From: Verrucomicrobiota bacterium JB023
Lineage (GTDB): Bacteria > Verrucomicrobiota > Verrucomicrobiia > Verrucomicrobiales > Akkermansiaceae
Assembly: GCA_030673895.1 (NCBI GenBank)
Contig: JAUTCR010000010.1
Span: 1 to 64,000 of the forward strand
DNA: 64,000 nucleotides
Direction: 5' to 3'
Position numbers and translations under genes: made by a program. Shown one piece after another: positions 17,422-26,386 of this stretch (its first letter is position 1; each line of letters opens with the position of its first letter). The notes under the pieces were generated by a model. It was given only the letters and a program-made list of their open reading frames with translations. It was not told where the DNA came from and did no database searches.

Positions 17422-18501
17422 ATGAACATCAAGCTGGATTTCTCCGAAGCAGCCATCGAGGGGCTGGTTCTCGCGAAGGTGGGCAATCCCTCCCGGGAAG
17501 AAGCCTTGCAGACCTCCAAGCAGGTCTTTGAGGTCGAGGAGGCGGACCAAGAGACACTCTGCAATATCTTCCTCCGTCCCTTCAAGAGCTTCAATTTGGT
17601 GGGTCAGAAGTTTCATCATCACAGCTCGCTCGATCAGCACGAGGTCAACTCCTGCGCTGCTGCCATCTTCGATGATCCCGCGAAACTCCTGGAGAAAGGC
17701 TGTGCTCTGGCGACTCGCCTGCACACCAAATCCACGCATCCCAACATCAAGTCAGGCGACCTCTGCATCTCCCGGATCACCGGTGTCAAAGCAGGCGAGG
17801 AAACGGTCGACGCCATCTGCATTCTTAAGTCGGAAAGCATGACTCCATTCCTGAGCATCACCGCACGGGAGGGAGACCTCCAGCTGAATACCGAGCAGGG
17901 AATCAATCCGGAGAAAATCGACAAGGGTTGTCTCATCGTTAATCAATTCGGGCGCAAAGGGTTCTACGTGTTGACTTTCGACCGGGGCAGCTCAGAGAGC
18001 CGTTTCTGGGTGCGGGACTTTCTCGGCGTGATCGCGATCCCTGACAATTCCCTGCTCTCAAAAAAGGTCGCCGAGATGGCGGTGACAGCCGTTGCCGAGA
18101 CCAAAGCGCCTCACGATGACGCCGATGAAGGCCCCCCTTGGGAGGTGAATGAGGCAGCCAAGGAGGCGCTCTCCTACTTCGACAATAAGAAACAATTCAG
18201 CCTCGCGGAGTTCGAGGAGCAGGCTCTGCGCACACCAGAAGCCAAGGCGGCTTTCAAAGAGAAATGCAAACAGCTCGAGGAAGAGAGCGGGGTGGCTCTC
18301 AAAGAGGACTTCGATATTTCTCCCAAAGATGTTTCGAAGGCGAAAAAATTGATGAAATCAATCATGCGCCTCGATTCCGGGGTCGAGATTCGTCTCAAGC
18401 CCAAGGTGGTCAACAACCCCGAGAAGGTTCTCGAGAAGGGCTACGACGAGGAGAAAAAGATGAACTATATCAAGGTCTTCTTTAATCGCGAAAGTGACTG
18501 A
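17422..18501 (+). CDS. Nucleoid-associated protein, NdpA (YejK) family
   Basis: The 359-residue cytoplasmic protein resembles the 37-kDa nucleoid-associated family (PF04245): an N-terminal VLAKVGNPSREE tract, the central CALATRLHTKSTHPNIKSGDL, and the NEAAKEALSYFDNKKQFSL region with an acidic-basic helical C-terminus. Family members bind DNA and the nucleoid in Gram-negative bacteria. It is a single gene with its own spacing on both sides. The call rests on overall pattern rather than one diagnostic motif. Confidence 0.65.
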   Translation: MNIKLDFSEAAIEGLVLAKVGNPSREEALQTSKQVFEVEEADQETLCNIFLRPFKSFNLVGQKFHHHSSLDQHEVNSCAAAIFDDPAKLLEKGCALATRLHTKSTHPNIKSGDLCISRITGVKAGEETVDAICILKSESMTPFLSITAREGDLQLNTEQGINPEKIDKGCLIVNQFGRKGFYVLTFDRGSSESRFWVRDFLGVIAIPDNSLLSKKVAEMAVTAVAETKAPHDDADEGPPWEVNEAAKEALSYFDNKKQFSLAEFEEQALRTPEAKAAFKEKCKQLEEESGVALKEDFDISPKDVSKAKKLMKSIMRLDSGVEIRLKPKVVNNPEKVLEKGYDEEKKMNYIKVFFNRESD

Positions 18502-18592
18502 AGACCGCTTCTTGTGGATCCAGAAAAAATGAAGCCTCTGGCTTTCGGTTGGTAGTGGTGGAGCAAGTCGTTCCTTCCCTTCTTCCGATGTC

Positions 18593-19129
18593 ATGTTAGA
18601 GCAAGCCGTCTTCTTCGTCCTCGCTGCCCTCCTTGCGACGCTATTGGTTTCGGGGATGGGGCGATGGCATCGCTATCAACTGGAGAAGACGTGGACACGT
18701 TGGTTGGCCAAAAGGAGGCTGGTCGATGGCCAGAGGGCTTGCTCCAAGGAGGCCACCGCGCCTGAGATCGTCTTCGTCGAAGACGGGTTCCAGATTCGCT
18801 TTGGCATCAAGGCCGAGCAGCCGGCCTATCATTGCCTGTGGAGCGAGGTTTTGGAAGCAATTGCTTACAAGCAGGATCTGATGACAATGGACTGTGTTTG
18901 CATCCAGTTTCGGAGCAGAGAGGGGACGATGATCACGGTCGATGAGGAGATGAAGGGATGGGGCAAGCTGATCGATAGTCTCCCTGACTTCCTGCCTGGT
19001 GCGCTCCCGATTGAAAAGTGGTATCGCAGCCTGACCGCGGAGGCTTTTGAGTTGGCTCCCACGATTCTTTATCGGCGCGCTGTAAATGCTGGCGATTCTT
19101 CGGGTGAGATTAGCTCATCTAATATTTGA
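18593..19129 (+). CDS. Hypothetical single-span membrane protein
   Basis: The 178-residue protein has one N-terminal membrane segment (VFFVLAALLATLLVSGMG) and then a soluble domain rich in alternating hydrophobic residues (IRFGIKAEQPAYHCLWSEV, then CVCIQFRSREGTMITV). The layout resembles small membrane proteins with a YcxB/PH-like cytoplasmic domain, but no family motif is certain. It sits between the NdpA-like and VOC genes, on the same strand. Confidence 0.55.
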   Translation: MLEQAVFFVLAALLATLLVSGMGRWHRYQLEKTWTRWLAKRRLVDGQRACSKEATAPEIVFVEDGFQIRFGIKAEQPAYHCLWSEVLEAIAYKQDLMTMDCVCIQFRSREGTMITVDEEMKGWGKLIDSLPDFLPGALPIEKWYRSLTAEAFELAPTILYRRAVNAGDSSGEISSSNI

Positions 19130-19165
19130 AATTCGAATTGAGGTATCTATTGGTTCACTATCGAA

Positions 19166-19609
19166 ATGAAAGAGACCCCCACTGTAACTATTTCCCTCAC
19201 CTGTCGGAACTCGGCCGCAGCTCTTGATTTCTACCGCGAAGGCTTCGGCGCTGATGAACTTTATCGGCTTGAGACGCCCGAGGGACAGATGGCCCACGCC
19301 GAGATTCTGCTTGGGAATACGAGAATTATGATGTCGGATGCCCACCCGTCATCTCATGCTTTTCCGCAGGAGGAGGGGCTGTTGTCGTCGTGCTCATTTT
19401 CGATCGAGGTCGACAATTGCGACGAAGCTTGCCGACGGGCCGAGGCTGCCGGAGCCAAGGTTCTGGTGGAGCCTGCCGATCAATTCTATGGCATGCGGGA
19501 GGCTATCGTGGCTGACCCGGAGGGGTATCGATGGCACCTCGCCCAGAAGATTGAGGATCTGTCGGATGAGGAGCTGGACCGACGAGCGCGAGAAAAGGTG
19601 CAGAACTGA
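19166..19609 (+). CDS. VOC (glyoxalase/bleomycin resistance) superfamily protein, PhnB-like
   Basis: The 147-residue protein shows the paired beta-alpha-beta-beta-beta layout of VOC proteins: VTISLTCRNSAAALDFYREGFGA at the start, MAHAEILLGNTRIMMSD in the first half, IEVDNCDEACRRAEAAGA and REAIVADPEGYRWHLAQ in the second. Such PhnB-like proteins often lack the full metal-ligand set. The substrate is unknown. It ends about 95 nt before the convergent lpxC-fabZ gene. Confidence 0.82.
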   Translation: MKETPTVTISLTCRNSAAALDFYREGFGADELYRLETPEGQMAHAEILLGNTRIMMSDAHPSSHAFPQEEGLLSSCSFSIEVDNCDEACRRAEAAGAKVLVEPADQFYGMREAIVADPEGYRWHLAQKIEDLSDEELDRRAREKVQN

Positions 19610-19704
19610 TCCTGATAATTTGTTTTGCCATCTGCCGCATCCTGCGGAAGGGGATTACTCGACGGGCAATCGGTCGTTCGAAGACCCGCCGAGGCAACTG
19701 GAAG

Positions 19705-21006
19705 TTATTGCACGGCAAACTTGATTGTCGCGCTGCTGGCGACTTCGCCATTGAGCAGGCAACGGCATTCTGCTTCGCCAATGTTGCGCCGGAAGGTTTT
19801 GATGGACGCCTCGATGAAGAGCGTGTCGCCGGGCGTAACGGGCTTCCGCCACTTCACTTTGTCCGCTGACATGAAGTAGCCAATTTTACCGGCATTCTCG
19901 GGCATGCGGAGAACGAGGACGCTGGCCGTCTGGGCCATGGCTTCAAGCTGAAGAACACCCGGCATGATCGGGTGCCCGGGGAAGTGACCCTGGAAGAAAT
20001 CCTCATTGAAAGTGAGATTCTTGATGGCCGTGCAAGTCTTCTCCGTGAAGTCGACGACGCGATCAATCAGGAGGAAGGGGTAGCGGTGGGGGAGAATCTT
20101 CAGGATGTCTGGCAGATTGAGAACAGCCTCGCCCGAGGGGATCGTTACGGGCGGCACTTGGGTCTTCATCCGGGCGTACTCCTTCTTGAGCATCGCGGCC
20201 ATCTTCGTATTCGGGCCATGACCGGGGGCAACAGCGATGACGTGTCCCAGAATACGCTTACCGCCAAGCATCAGATCGCCGATGATGTCGAGGGCCTTGT
20301 GGCGGGCAAACTCGTTGTTGAAGCGTCGAGGCTCCTTGGACATCACCTGTTCTCCTCGGATCACCACTGCGTTCTCCAAGGAGCCGCCCTTGATGAGCCC
20401 TTTCTCGAGCAGAGGGGCGACGTCTTCGTAAAAGGTGAAAGTGCGGGCCGGGGCGATTTCCTCTTCATAGATTTCCGGCGTCACCACCGATGAGAAATGC
20501 TCGGTGTGAAGTCCGTTCCGACCAACGTTTGTCACTGTGAGCCGGAATTTATTGTCCGGCACGATGGTGATGAGAGAGCCATTGCCACAATCAAGGTGGA
20601 TGGGCTCGCGGATGTGCCAGGTTTTGCGGGTGCCTTCCTGTTCCTCAAGCCCAGCCTGCTTGATAAGCTCGACATACGGGGCCGAGGAACCGTCGGCGAT
20701 GGGAGGCTCGTTCGCATCCATTTCGATCAAGGCGTTGTCCACCCCCATACCGACGAGGGCACTCAGCACATGCTCAACCGTGTGCACGCGGTTTGAGCCG
20801 ACTGAGAGAGTGGTCGCTCGCTCAACGGTCTCGACGAGATCGACATTGGCGGGGATGAGAGGCTTGTCCGGTAAATCGACGCGGCAAAAGACAAAGCCAT
20901 GATCAATGGGAGCGGGCTTCAGGGTCAGCGTGACCTTGGAGCCTGTATGGAGCGAAGTGCCCTCCAGGGTGGCGGAGGCTGCAAGAGTGTGTTGGCGCTC
21001 GGACAT
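19705..21006 (-). CDS. lpxC/fabZ: Bifunctional UDP-3-O-acyl-GlcNAc deacetylase / 3-hydroxyacyl-ACP dehydratase
   Basis: The 433-residue fusion joins LpxC (about 1-290), the committed zinc deacetylase of lipid A synthesis, to FabZ (about 295-433), the dehydratase of fatty acid elongation. LpxC landmarks are HTVEHVLSAL and FARHKALDIIGDL, with zinc-binding histidines. FabZ landmarks are LPHRYPFLLIDRV and the active-site GHFPGHPIMPGVLQLEAMAQ. This fusion is known in Bacteroidota, Chlamydiota relatives and Verrucomicrobiota and is a useful lineage marker; it ties lipid A flux to acyl supply. It is divergent from the Nif3-like gene across 70 bp. Confidence 0.94.
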   Translation of the reverse strand: MSERQHTLAASATLEGTSLHTGSKVTLTLKPAPIDHGFVFCRVDLPDKPLIPANVDLVETVERATTLSVGSNRVHTVEHVLSALVGMGVDNALIEMDANEPPIADGSSAPYVELIKQAGLEEQEGTRKTWHIREPIHLDCGNGSLITIVPDNKFRLTVTNVGRNGLHTEHFSSVVTPEIYEEEIAPARTFTFYEDVAPLLEKGLIKGGSLENAVVIRGEQVMSKEPRRFNNEFARHKALDIIGDLMLGGKRILGHVIAVAPGHGPNTKMAAMLKKEYARMKTQVPPVTIPSGEAVLNLPDILKILPHRYPFLLIDRVVDFTEKTCTAIKNLTFNEDFFQGHFPGHPIMPGVLQLEAMAQTASVLVLRMPENAGKIGYFMSADKVKWRKPVTPGDTLFIEASIKTFRRNIGEAECRCLLNGEVASSATIKFAVQ

Positions 21007-21076
21007 GGGCAGGTTTTAGAGAGACTTCTCTCGTAGATACAAGACGCAAGAATAGATTGGATGACACGGAGTCCTG

Positions 21077-21850
21077 ATGGATGCTGGCGTTATGGCCCGA
21101 TTATCTGAAGTCGTTGCATTCTTGGATCGTGAACTGAGGACGGCTGAGATCCCCGATTATCCCGGTGCGCATAACGGTCTTCAGCTGCAGAACCAGGGCG
21201 GGGAACTCACCCGGGTCGCCGCAGCTGTCGATGCCAGCCTTGAGGTCATTGACGAGGCGGTCGAGCTAGGAGCGGATCTCCTCATCGTGCATCACGGTCT
21301 CTTTTGGCAAGGCGTGAGAATGTTCACCGGACCGCAATACCAAAAGATCAAAAGAGCGATGGATGCCGGGCTGGCTATCTACAGCTCGCACATTCCCCTC
21401 GATGTCCACCCACTTTACGGAAACAACGCCCTCTTGGCAAAGTCCTTGGGCATGGAGGTGACCGGGACCTTCATGCCATGGAAGGGTATCGAACTTGGCC
21501 TGAGGGCAAACAGCGCATTCGATAAGCTGACGGAACTGGAGTCGCTGATCGAAAAAAAGGTGGGCCCGGTGATCTCGAGTCACGTCGGGGAAGCGGAAGT
21601 GGGCGAGTTGGGCATCATTACCGGTGGGGCCGGTTCGGAAGTTGAAGCGGCTGCGGCGGAGGGGATTTCGACATTTATCACTGGCGAAGGTCCTCACTGG
21701 AGCTTTCCTCTTGCTAGAGAGCTTGGTCTTAAAGTGATTCACGCCGGTCACTATGCTACCGAGACCTTCGGGGTGAGGGAAATGGCCAAAGTGGTGGGGG
21801 AAAAATTCGGACTTGAGGGCGTTTTCATCGATCGACCGACTGGTTTATAG
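21077..21850 (+). CDS. Nif3-like dinuclear metal-centre protein
   Basis: The 257-residue protein matches the NIF3/YbgI family (GTP cyclohydrolase I type 2-like), which forms a hexameric toroid with a two-metal site. Seen metal-binding tracts are DLLIVHHGLFW, SSHIPLDVHPLYGNN and the C-terminal HAGHYATETFG. Start is ATG 21077 or ATG 21092 (MARLSEV). It ends with TAG, showing that TAG is a normal stop in this genome. The cellular role of the family is unsettled. Confidence 0.88.
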   Translation: MDAGVMARLSEVVAFLDRELRTAEIPDYPGAHNGLQLQNQGGELTRVAAAVDASLEVIDEAVELGADLLIVHHGLFWQGVRMFTGPQYQKIKRAMDAGLAIYSSHIPLDVHPLYGNNALLAKSLGMEVTGTFMPWKGIELGLRANSAFDKLTELESLIEKKVGPVISSHVGEAEVGELGIITGGAGSEVEAAAAEGISTFITGEGPHWSFPLARELGLKVIHAGHYATETFGVREMAKVVGEKFGLEGVFIDRPTGL

Positions 21851-22068
21851 AAAACTTGTTAGCGGTGTCGGTGGTCTGCCCGCTCTCGCGATTTATGTCA
21901 CAACGCGGATATGGTTGAGCTGGAATGAGTGGGCAGAACGTGCGAAACGGGCGCCGTTGTTAGTCAATGGCGCTGCAATTGGTGAACGAGACCTAATAAA
22001 AATGGCCGCTCTCGGTGAAAAATGCCTTGCGGTCATCAGCAGCACCCCGTAAAACTACCCCCGAAAGC
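21851..22068. other. Intergenic stretch before tRNA-Gly
   Basis: I see no convincing gene here. The track ORF 21813..22052 overlaps the end of the Nif3-like gene and has no family features. A promoter for the tRNA must lie here but no clear -35/-10 pair stands out. Confidence 0.4.
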
Positions 22069-22139
22069 GCGGGTATAGCTTAATGGTAAAGCTCCAGCCT
22101 TCCAAGCTGGCCATGAGGGTTCGATTCCCTCTACCCGCT
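22069..22139 (+). tRNA. tRNA-Gly(TCC)
   Basis: The cloverleaf is complete: acceptor GCGGGTA pairs with TACCCGC at 22132-22138, the anticodon stem CCAGC pairs with GCTGG, and the loop CTTCCAA gives anticodon TCC at 22101-22103. The T arm contains GGTTCGATTCC. The 3' CCA is not encoded. It lies 40 nt before the first gene of the export block. Confidence 0.96.
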
Positions 22140-22178
22140 TTCTAACTACCAACCAGTTCACTCCAAGGAGAACAAATC

Positions 22179-22856
22179 ATGAAAACAACTCTGAAATTCG
22201 CTCTCGTGTCAGCAGTGCTGGCCGTGGGTCCCGCTGCCTTCGGTGCAGAGGACGCCAAGAGCTGCAAAACAATCGAGCAGGCCATCGAAAGGGCTGTTAA
22301 GGCTGACTCCTCTAAGATTCTTGAGGTCGTCGAGCAGCAGGTCTCTGCAAACTCCGGCTGCGCTTGCGAAGTCGTCAAGGCTGCCATCGTTGCCTCCGAG
22401 GCTGATGTTGAGTTGGTCCGTCAAATCGTCGAAACAGCTGTTGTTGCAGCTCCCGGTGAGATGAGAATCATCGCTCAGTGCGCTGTCGCAGTCGCTCCTG
22501 ACGCGGTCAAGCAGGTGCAGGCAGTTGTTGCTTCTTTCGATCCTCAGAGCGGTGAAGGTTACAGCGCCAAGGGCGGATTGAGCAAAGGCGGTATGGATAA
22601 GACTCCTGTTCAGCCTGAAGTTGGTGGTGTTGCTAACCCTCTTGATGGTCCTTTGAATCCGGGTGGTCCTGGTGGTTATCCAATCCTTCCTCCTGAGCTT
22701 CCTCCTCTTGAGCCGCCTGTCGTGACTCCTCCAGGTGTCACCACAATCGACTCTTCCAATGGGGAAGAAGATATGGACAGCAGCGAGACAGATAGTAACG
22801 ACGATAACGACGACAACATCGATACCGCCGTTGTCGATGTTCTCTCCGCAAGCTAA
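22179..22856 (+). CDS. Secreted protein with acidic low-complexity tail, first gene of the export block
   Basis: The 225-residue protein has a signal peptide (LKFALVSAVLAVGPAAFG). Residues about 25-120 form a helical domain with cysteines (SCKTIEQAI and NSGCACEVVKAAI). A glycine/proline-rich stretch follows (PPELPPLEPPVVTPP), then a very acidic Asp/Asn/Ser tail. It has an unusually clear Shine-Dalgarno sequence (AAGGAG about 9 nt before the ATG). It is 39 nt upstream of the barrel gene and likely cotranscribed up to the terminator at 24.1 kb. I do not recognise the family; the acidic tail suggests calcium or polysaccharide interaction, which is speculation. Confidence 0.7.
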   Translation: MKTTLKFALVSAVLAVGPAAFGAEDAKSCKTIEQAIERAVKADSSKILEVVEQQVSANSGCACEVVKAAIVASEADVELVRQIVETAVVAAPGEMRIIAQCAVAVAPDAVKQVQAVVASFDPQSGEGYSAKGGLSKGGMDKTPVQPEVGGVANPLDGPLNPGGPGGYPILPPELPPLEPPVVTPPGVTTIDSSNGEEDMDSSETDSNDDNDDNIDTAVVDVLSAS

Positions 22857-22895
22857 GCACGACTGCTGTTAAGTTAGAAAACTTTAAAATCACGC

Positions 22896-24110
22896 ATGAA
22901 AAATATCTCCAAATGCCTTGCTTTCGCAGCGCTTGCTCCTTGTGCAGCGCTCTCGCAAGGTCTCTACAGCATTGCTCCCGCCGACGATGAGGCTTCTGAC
23001 AGTCTTCCGCTCAAGTGGACTGTTGGCGCAAATCTTGGCTTTGACGATAACCCAACGCCTCTTTCGAACTCTGACGACGAGTCTCTCTACGCTAGCGCGT
23101 TCGTGCAGGCGAATATGGTGAGCGTTTCTCCTCAGACCACATGGGATCTGATGGCTCGTGTTGGTGGGCTCTACTACATCGATGGTCTTGACGGCAGTAA
23201 CGCCGATGATTTCTCTCCCAATGCTTCTTTGGGTTTGAATGTGACTCATCGTGTGAGCGAGCGTCTCCGCTTGAGTAGCCGCAATCTTCTCAGCTTCGAG
23301 CGTGAGCCTGACTATTCTTACGGTCTGAGCTCTGACCGCGCAGTGGGCAACTACTTCCGATACACCACCGATAACTCGGTCGGTTACCGTTGGTCCGAGC
23401 GCTTTGCTACCATCACGGGTGTTGTCTTCAGTGGTGTCGCTTACGAAGATTTGGATCGTTCTGACTATAATCGTATCCAGTTCTACAATCAGTTCCGTTA
23501 CCGGGCGACTCCTGCAACTGTTTACACTGCGGAATATCGTTATGCGATGACCGATCACGACACATCTGGCGATGCAACATCACACTACATCTTGGGTGGT
23601 GTTGAGCACCGGATTAGCGCTGCCTCGGCAATCATTCTTCGTGCAGGTGCTCAGCTTTCCGAGCGCGATGGGGGTGATTCCAAGACGCAGCCTTTCGTCG
23701 AGGGTGTTCTTAAGTCGCAGATGACCGAGCAACTTGGTGTGCAAGCCTTCGTTCGCTACTCTACCGAGGATTGGAGCCGCTCAATTCGTGATGGTTCCGG
23801 CAGCGTTTCGGTTTATGATTCGAACCAGACTCTTCGTTTCGGCCTCAAGGCTAGCTACGCTTTGAACCCCCGCTTGACTCTCTTCGGTGGTGCAAACGTT
23901 ATCTTCCGGGATTACGAGGATGAGGTCGTTGGCACCTTCGGTGAAGGCAGCGAAACGCTCTACAACCTCAATGCTGGTGCAAGCTTCCAAGTTCAAGACA
24001 ACCTGTTCCTTACAGGCTCTTACAACTTCACCACATCTGATTCTGACTTCGGCGGCAGTCGTGAATACGACCGCAACCGCGTCCAGGTTGGTGTTCAAGC
24101 AACATTCTAA
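22896..24110 (+). CDS. Outer-membrane beta-barrel protein of the polysaccharide export locus
   Basis: The 404-residue protein has a signal peptide (KCLAFAALAPCAALSQ), then about 16 amphipathic strands rich in aromatic and Asp/Ser residues. The last strand ends in the outer-membrane-type terminal phenylalanine (VQVGVQATF). The pattern fits BBP2-type barrels often found next to exopolysaccharide genes. Probable role: outer-membrane channel or anchor for the polymer. It ends at a strong terminator. Confidence 0.8.
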   Translation: MKNISKCLAFAALAPCAALSQGLYSIAPADDEASDSLPLKWTVGANLGFDDNPTPLSNSDDESLYASAFVQANMVSVSPQTTWDLMARVGGLYYIDGLDGSNADDFSPNASLGLNVTHRVSERLRLSSRNLLSFEREPDYSYGLSSDRAVGNYFRYTTDNSVGYRWSERFATITGVVFSGVAYEDLDRSDYNRIQFYNQFRYRATPATVYTAEYRYAMTDHDTSGDATSHYILGGVEHRISAASAIILRAGAQLSERDGGDSKTQPFVEGVLKSQMTEQLGVQAFVRYSTEDWSRSIRDGSGSVSVYDSNQTLRFGLKASYALNPRLTLFGGANVIFRDYEDEVVGTFGEGSETLYNLNAGASFQVQDNLFLTGSYNFTTSDSDFGGSREYDRNRVQVGVQATF

Positions 24111-24134
24111 TTGCTGAAGCAAAATTTCTGAACA

Positions 24135-24180
24135 AATCAACCCCCTCGGTGTCACTTACCGCGGGGGTTGATTTTTTTTT
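24135..24180 (+). terminator. Strong rho-independent terminator after the barrel gene
   Basis: AATCAACCCCC and GGGGGTTGATT form a perfect 11-bp stem with a 17-nt loop, running into a T tract. It separates the barrel gene from the Wzc-like kinase gene, which must have its own promoter within the next 50 nt or receive read-through. Confidence 0.95.
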
Positions 24181-24230
24181 GCGGTGTGTATAAACCGCAG
24201 TGACTTCGCCCACTGAGCCGACATTTCCAT

Positions 24231-26366
24231 ATGAATCCAAACAAGGACTCCTCTTCTGAGGCTTCACTCCACGCAGTTGATTATTGGCAGGTATTACGGA
24301 ACCGGTATGGGATTATTCTCCTGACCTTCCTTCTCGCCTTTTTGTGCGCTGCTGTAATCACCTCTGTCTTGCCGAAGAAGTATGCAAGCACCGCTCTCCT
24401 TCAGGTGAACCCCCCTACTGAGAACGACATTGGCGCCTTGCAAACTCGCCAATTCTTCATGACCCAGTTCGACATCATTGTTGCCTCGAACAACCTTCGT
24501 CATGTCGTCGATAAGCTTGATCTGAAGACGAGTTGGGGCCGTGACGAAGATTCGGCGATTGGACTGCTAAAAGGGATGATCGACACGAAGCAGCGGCCGG
24601 GCACCGACCTCATCGAAATCACTGTTGAGCATCAGCAACCGGAGATGGCCCGGGCCATCGCGGCTCAAGTTGCGGAGGCCTACAAAGAGAATCGTAATAA
24701 CGAGGAGCTTGATTTCGCTCAGAGCCAGTTGAATGCCCTTGAGAAGGAAATCCGGGATCAAGAGGACGAAGTGGAGCAAAAGCGGAAGGTTCTCGATACG
24801 ATCGTTAAGATCACCGGCCGCCCCTACATCGAGAATTCACGTTACGGAGTCGACGATCTCGAGAGGACGGATGTTCGCTACACTCAGCAGCAGCTGTTGG
24901 AACTCCAGAGTCAGAAAACCCAATATAAGATCTACCTTGAGAATCTGGAGAAATTCGATAGCGAGCGTCTCCTGAGCTACGCTGCGGAAATTCCCATCGC
25001 AGACCAAACCGTCCAAACTCAGCGGGCCAAGTATTTGGAAATGCAGCAGCAGCTGGCTTCTCTGAAGGCTTCCGGTCTGGGTGCTCGACACCCTCAGGTT
25101 CAGATGCAGCAGGACCAATTAAGTGCAGTTCGCCAAGACCTTGAGTCGGCGGTTGCTTCAATGATCGACACCATGAGAACCACCTATCAAATGGTCACTG
25201 ACCGTCTGGAGGGGATGGAAAACATGAAAGAGGAAAAGGCGCAGGAGCTGGCCGACCTCTCCATCGATATTCAAGACTTTGAGAATGCAGAACGGGAGTA
25301 CGAAGACGCTCTCTCCTTGCTACAGCAACTGAAGCTCAAGCATTCGTCCGACAAGGTTCTGCTGCAGTCTCCTAAAAAGCCAATCACCATTCGGGAGGAC
25401 CCCAAGGAGAACAACAATCCGGTCAGCCCGAAGGTTACACTTTACCTGACCCTGGGCGCGGTTCTCGGTCTGGTCTTCGGAATCGCCATCGCCTTTTTCT
25501 TGGAATACATCGACACTTCGGTGAAGAGCCTCGAGGATGTCGAGCGCTTCTTGCAGGTTCCTGTTCTTGCGGTTATCCCGAAGGATGTCGGAGTTCTTCA
25601 CAAGCAGAGCGGTATGAGCCCCGATGCGGAGGCTTACCGAATTCTGCGCACTAACATCGAATTCAACCGCAAAAATCCCGAGGACAACTCAATCACCGTT
25701 GTTTCCGGTGGAGCGGGTGAGGGTAAGTCGACCACCTTGGTCAATCTCGCCTACGTGTGTGCTCAGGGTGGATACACCACCCTCATGATTGATGCTGACT
25801 TGCGTCGTCCCCGTCTTCACACCTTCTTCGATATCAACAACTCGGTGGGTCTGACCAATTACCTGACGACCGACTTGATGCTTGAGGATGTCATTCTTCA
25901 GACACCTGTCGACAATCTCTACTTCATGCCTTCTGGGGTATTGCCAGCGGATGCCGCAGGAATTCTGAACTCCCGACGCATGTCCGAGCTCATTCAGGAC
26001 GTCAAGCAACGCTTTGACCTCGTCCTCGTGGATTCCCCGCCGATTCTTGGCGTGAGTGATGCTTCGGTATTGGCCAGTGAGGTTGATTTGACGATGATTG
26101 TCGTGCAGCACCGTAAATTGCCCCGCAACATGCTGATGCGCGTGAAGCAGGCGGTTGAGAACGTGGGTGGCCACGTCATCGGTGTTGTCCTCAACAACGT
26201 CGACATCCGAAGCGATAATCAGTATCAATATTACACAAGTTACTACACCTACTACGCTCCATCATCGGAGCCCGAACCACGGGCTGCCAAGAAGAAGGCG
26301 GAAAAAGCCAAGCCTGCTCCAAAGGCAGCTTCTTCCTCTTCGGATAGTAAAAGTGACCTCTACTAA
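24231..26366 (+). CDS. Wzc-like polysaccharide co-polymerase / tyrosine autokinase
   Basis: The 711-residue inner-membrane protein has the Wzz-type layout: first membrane segment about 22-45, a long periplasmic coiled coil (about 160-375) and second segment about 400-425. The cytoplasmic BY-kinase follows: Walker A GAGEGKST near 495, Walker A' IDADLRRPR near 520, Walker B VLVDSPPI near 598, and a C-terminal tyrosine cluster (QYQYYTSYYTYY) that is autophosphorylated in this family. It controls chain length and export of surface polysaccharide. It is followed 20 nt later by a Wza-like gene. The matching phosphatase gene at 28 kb is interrupted. Confidence 0.93.
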   Translation: MNPNKDSSSEASLHAVDYWQVLRNRYGIILLTFLLAFLCAAVITSVLPKKYASTALLQVNPPTENDIGALQTRQFFMTQFDIIVASNNLRHVVDKLDLKTSWGRDEDSAIGLLKGMIDTKQRPGTDLIEITVEHQQPEMARAIAAQVAEAYKENRNNEELDFAQSQLNALEKEIRDQEDEVEQKRKVLDTIVKITGRPYIENSRYGVDDLERTDVRYTQQQLLELQSQKTQYKIYLENLEKFDSERLLSYAAEIPIADQTVQTQRAKYLEMQQQLASLKASGLGARHPQVQMQQDQLSAVRQDLESAVASMIDTMRTTYQMVTDRLEGMENMKEEKAQELADLSIDIQDFENAEREYEDALSLLQQLKLKHSSDKVLLQSPKKPITIREDPKENNNPVSPKVTLYLTLGAVLGLVFGIAIAFFLEYIDTSVKSLEDVERFLQVPVLAVIPKDVGVLHKQSGMSPDAEAYRILRTNIEFNRKNPEDNSITVVSGGAGEGKSTTLVNLAYVCAQGGYTTLMIDADLRRPRLHTFFDINNSVGLTNYLTTDLMLEDVILQTPVDNLYFMPSGVLPADAAGILNSRRMSELIQDVKQRFDLVLVDSPPILGVSDASVLASEVDLTMIVVQHRKLPRNMLMRVKQAVENVGGHVIGVVLNNVDIRSDNQYQYYTSYYTYYAPSSEPEPRAAKKKAEKAKPAPKAASSSSDSKSDLY

Positions 26367-26386
26367 CCACTGAAACAACGAAGCGA

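Noticed and set aside
21813-22052. 79-residue ORF overlapping the end of the Nif3-like gene
   Set aside because: No family features, no start signal, and it overlaps a real gene.
22069-22139. Integrated element at tRNA-Gly
   Set aside because: No integrase gene and no direct repeat of the tRNA 3' end was seen nearby.
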